Source: Nocardioides sp. T2.26MG-1 (GTDB lineage: Bacteria > Actinomycetota > Actinomycetes > Propionibacteriales > Nocardioidaceae). Taken from it: DNA of 64,000 bases. Position 1 is the first letter of the stretch; each line of letters starts with the position of its first letter. This document shows positions 62,677-64,000 of the stretch, one piece after another. The position numbers were made by a program, and so were the translations under genes. The stretch covers positions 627,382-691,381 of the forward strand of contig NZ_CATNLZ010000001.1 of the NCBI RefSeq assembly GCF_950101795.1, given 5' to 3'. Under the pieces are notes generated by a model. That model was given only the letters and a program-made list of their open reading frames with translations. It did no database searches and was not told where the DNA came from.

Positions 62677-64000
62677 GAGACGCAGGCGCAGGCCGGTCGC
62701 GCGCTGTGCCAGGGTGCCGACCGCGGCGCGTACGGCGGCCTCCGAGCCGACCACGCGCACGTGCCGCCGGGCCCGGGTCACGGCGGTGTAGAACAGCTCG
62801 CGGGTCAGCAGCCGCGACGCCTCGTCCGGGAGCAGGACCGTCACGCGGTCGGCCTGGCTGCCCTGGCTCTTGTGGATGGTCATCGCGTGCATCGTCTCGA
62901 CCGCGTCGAGCCGGCCGGGCGCGAACTCCTTGAGCCGCTCCGCACCGCCCACGAACACCCGCCGCCGCCGGTCCTGACGGACGACGACGCCGGTCTCGCC
63001 GTTGTAGACGTCGAGCGCGTAGTCGTTGTTGGTCACCAGCAGCGGACGCCCGACGTACCACTCGCCGCTGTAGAGGACCTCCTGGCTCCCGACCTCGGGG
63101 TCCTCGGCGAGCCAACGCTCGACGAGGTGGTTCCAGCGGCGGACGCCGAAGGGCCCCTCGCGGTGGGCGCACAGCAGCCGGTAGCGGTCGAGCTCCGCCA
63201 GCGCCCCCACCGCGTCCTCGCGGCTCGCGGCAGCCCAGATCGCGCGGGCCGCCGCGGCCGAGTCGGGCCGCAGCGCCGCCTCGATCTCGTGCTGCTCGGA
63301 GGTCTCGACCCACGAGACCTGCGTCGAGGGGGTGCGGAGCACCCGGACCACCTCGTCGGCATCGCCGCCGCGCAGCGCCTCGGCGAGGGACTTGATGTCC
63401 TGCTCGGAGCGGAAGTTGGTGCTCAGCTCCGACACCGGCGAGTCCGGACGGCCGTCGTAGCCGGCGACCAGGTCGCTGAGCACGGCACCCGCCCCGACCG
63501 AGGTGAGCTGCTGCGGGTCGCCGACCAGCACCAGCCGGCAGTCGGGGCGCAGGGCCTCGAGCAGGCGGCCCATCATCGTGAGCTCGACCATCGAGGACTC
63601 GTCGACGACGACCACGTCGTACTTGAGCCGGTTGGAGCGGTCATGGCGGAACCGGGTCGCGTTGTCGTGCCGCCAGCCCAGCAGCCGGTGGAGCGTCAGC
63701 CCGTCGAGCCGGCCGACCAGCCCGGGCGCCTCGGGCCAGGTCGCGGCCATCTCGGCGAGCTCGGTGGCGACCGCCTCCTGCAGCCGGGTCGCGGCCTTGC
63801 CGGTCGGCGCGGCCAGCGCGATCGCCAGCCGACTGCCCTGTCCAGTGGCCCGTCCGGCGGCCTGGTCGGCGAGCAGCGCCAGCAGCCGCGCGACCGTGGT
63901 GGTCTTGCCGGTGCCGGGGCCGCCGGTGAGGATCGAGGTACGCCGGTGCACGGCCGCGACCACGGCGTCTCGCTGCTCGTCGCTGAAGTGCCCGCCGCCG
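62665..64000 (-). CDS. recD: exodeoxyribonuclease V alpha subunit (RecD-like helicase), 5' part beyond window
   Basis: At least 444 residues of a superfamily 1B helicase; the frame stays open to the window edge, reading GGGHFSDEQRDAVVAAVHRRT before Walker A GGPGTGKTTT. VVVVDESSMVE (Walker B), GDPQQLTSVGAGAVLSDL, SELSTNFRSEQDI, TIHKSQGSQ and YTAVTRAR follow in RecD order. Its N-terminal domain, which would separate RecD of RecBCD from the stand-alone RecD2, lies outside. The stop codon sits in a hairpin element. Confidence 0.93.
   Translation of the reverse strand, partial: GGGHFSDEQRDAVVAAVHRRTSILTGGPGTGKTTTVARLLALLADQAAGRATGQGSRLAIALAAPTGKAATRLQEAVATELAEMAATWPEAPGLVGRLDGLTLHRLLGWRHDNATRFRHDRSNRLKYDVVVVDESSMVELTMMGRLLEALRPDCRLVLVGDPQQLTSVGAGAVLSDLVAGYDGRPDSPVSELSTNFRSEQDIKSLAEALRGGDADEVVRVLRTPSTQVSWVETSEQHEIEAALRPDSAAAARAIWAAASREDAVGALAELDRYRLLCAHREGPFGVRRWNHLVERWLAEDPEVGSQEVLYSGEWYVGRPLLVTNNDYALDVYNGETGVVVRQDRRRRVFVGGAERLKEFAPGRLDAVETMHAMTIHKSQGSQADRVTVLLPDEASRLLTRELFYTAVTRARRHVRVVGSEAAVRAAVGTLAQRATGLRLRLAGG

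Noticed and set aside
1..64000. CRISPR array, tRNA/rRNA genes, complete insertion sequence, prophage or replication origin
   Set aside because: No regularly spaced repeats with unique spacers, no cloverleaf-forming sequence I could recognise, no transposase or phage gene and no DnaA-box cluster were found by reading; an automated scan (for example for tRNAs) was not possible here.

Overview
The window is very GC-rich DNA from a high-GC Gram-positive bacterium, most likely an actinobacterium of the Nocardioides type. This rests on codon and base composition, the number of GTG starts, frequent 4-bp stop/start overlaps, the upp/tadA/tadA-associated-protein arrangement, the glgX-treY-treZ trehalose operon, an F420-type nitroreductase homologue, and several TANNNT boxes placed 6-7 nt before a start codon, as in leaderless actinobacterial transcripts. 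Genus is inference; no rRNA or marker phylogeny is available here.

Layout. 1-29: 5' end of a minus-strand gene that leaves the window. 244-11326: a catabolic/transport block (sugar-type ABC importer, HSL-type esterase, FAD monooxygenase, BBE-like flavin oxidase, two facing NodD-type LysR regulators, an MFS exporter, an MBL-fold hydrolase and a cupin), followed convergently by a GH78 alpha-L-rhamnosidase (11336-13933). 14017-21016: housekeeping genes (tadA and partner, upp, a small alarmone synthetase, thpR, a VIT1/CCC1 transporter, an acyl-CoA dehydrogenase, a DHA2 exporter). 21162-27478: glgX-treY-treZ, converting glycogen or maltodextrin to trehalose. 27486-32553: lipoproteins, a sirtuin, a membrane GTPase, a VanX-like dipeptidase and a frameshifted lipoprotein.

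32493-33223 is a scar: a HAD-hydrolase remnant abuts a 5'-truncated second copy of the response regulator whose intact version lies at 51280-51885 (534 bp, one difference seen by eye). 33325-43637 is a ten-gene minus-strand operon: a quaternary-amine/osmolyte-type ABC importer, a formaldehyde-activating-enzyme (Fae) homologue, a beta-hydroxyacid dehydrogenase, an aldehyde dehydrogenase, an SDR, an AGPS-like FAD oxidase and an FGGY kinase. A divergent IclR regulator faces it. The combination suggests uptake and oxidation of a methylated amine or polyol-like compound that releases formaldehyde; the substrate is unknown.

44717-64000: a small orphan gene, about 450 bp of apparently decayed sequence, pntAB, a tocopherol-cyclase-like protein, a DUF6069/histidine kinase/response regulator operon, a MocR regulator facing an EamA transporter, menB, MFS transporters, a Ddn-like protein, a secreted alpha/beta hydrolase, a secreted BNR-repeat protein, an ACT-domain protein and the 3' part of recD.

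Small inverted-repeat elements are scattered through the window, mostly at gene ends but twice inside treY and once at the start of the BBE-like gene. They look like families of mobile or REP-like palindromes. No tRNA, rRNA, CRISPR array, complete insertion sequence or replication origin was recognised.
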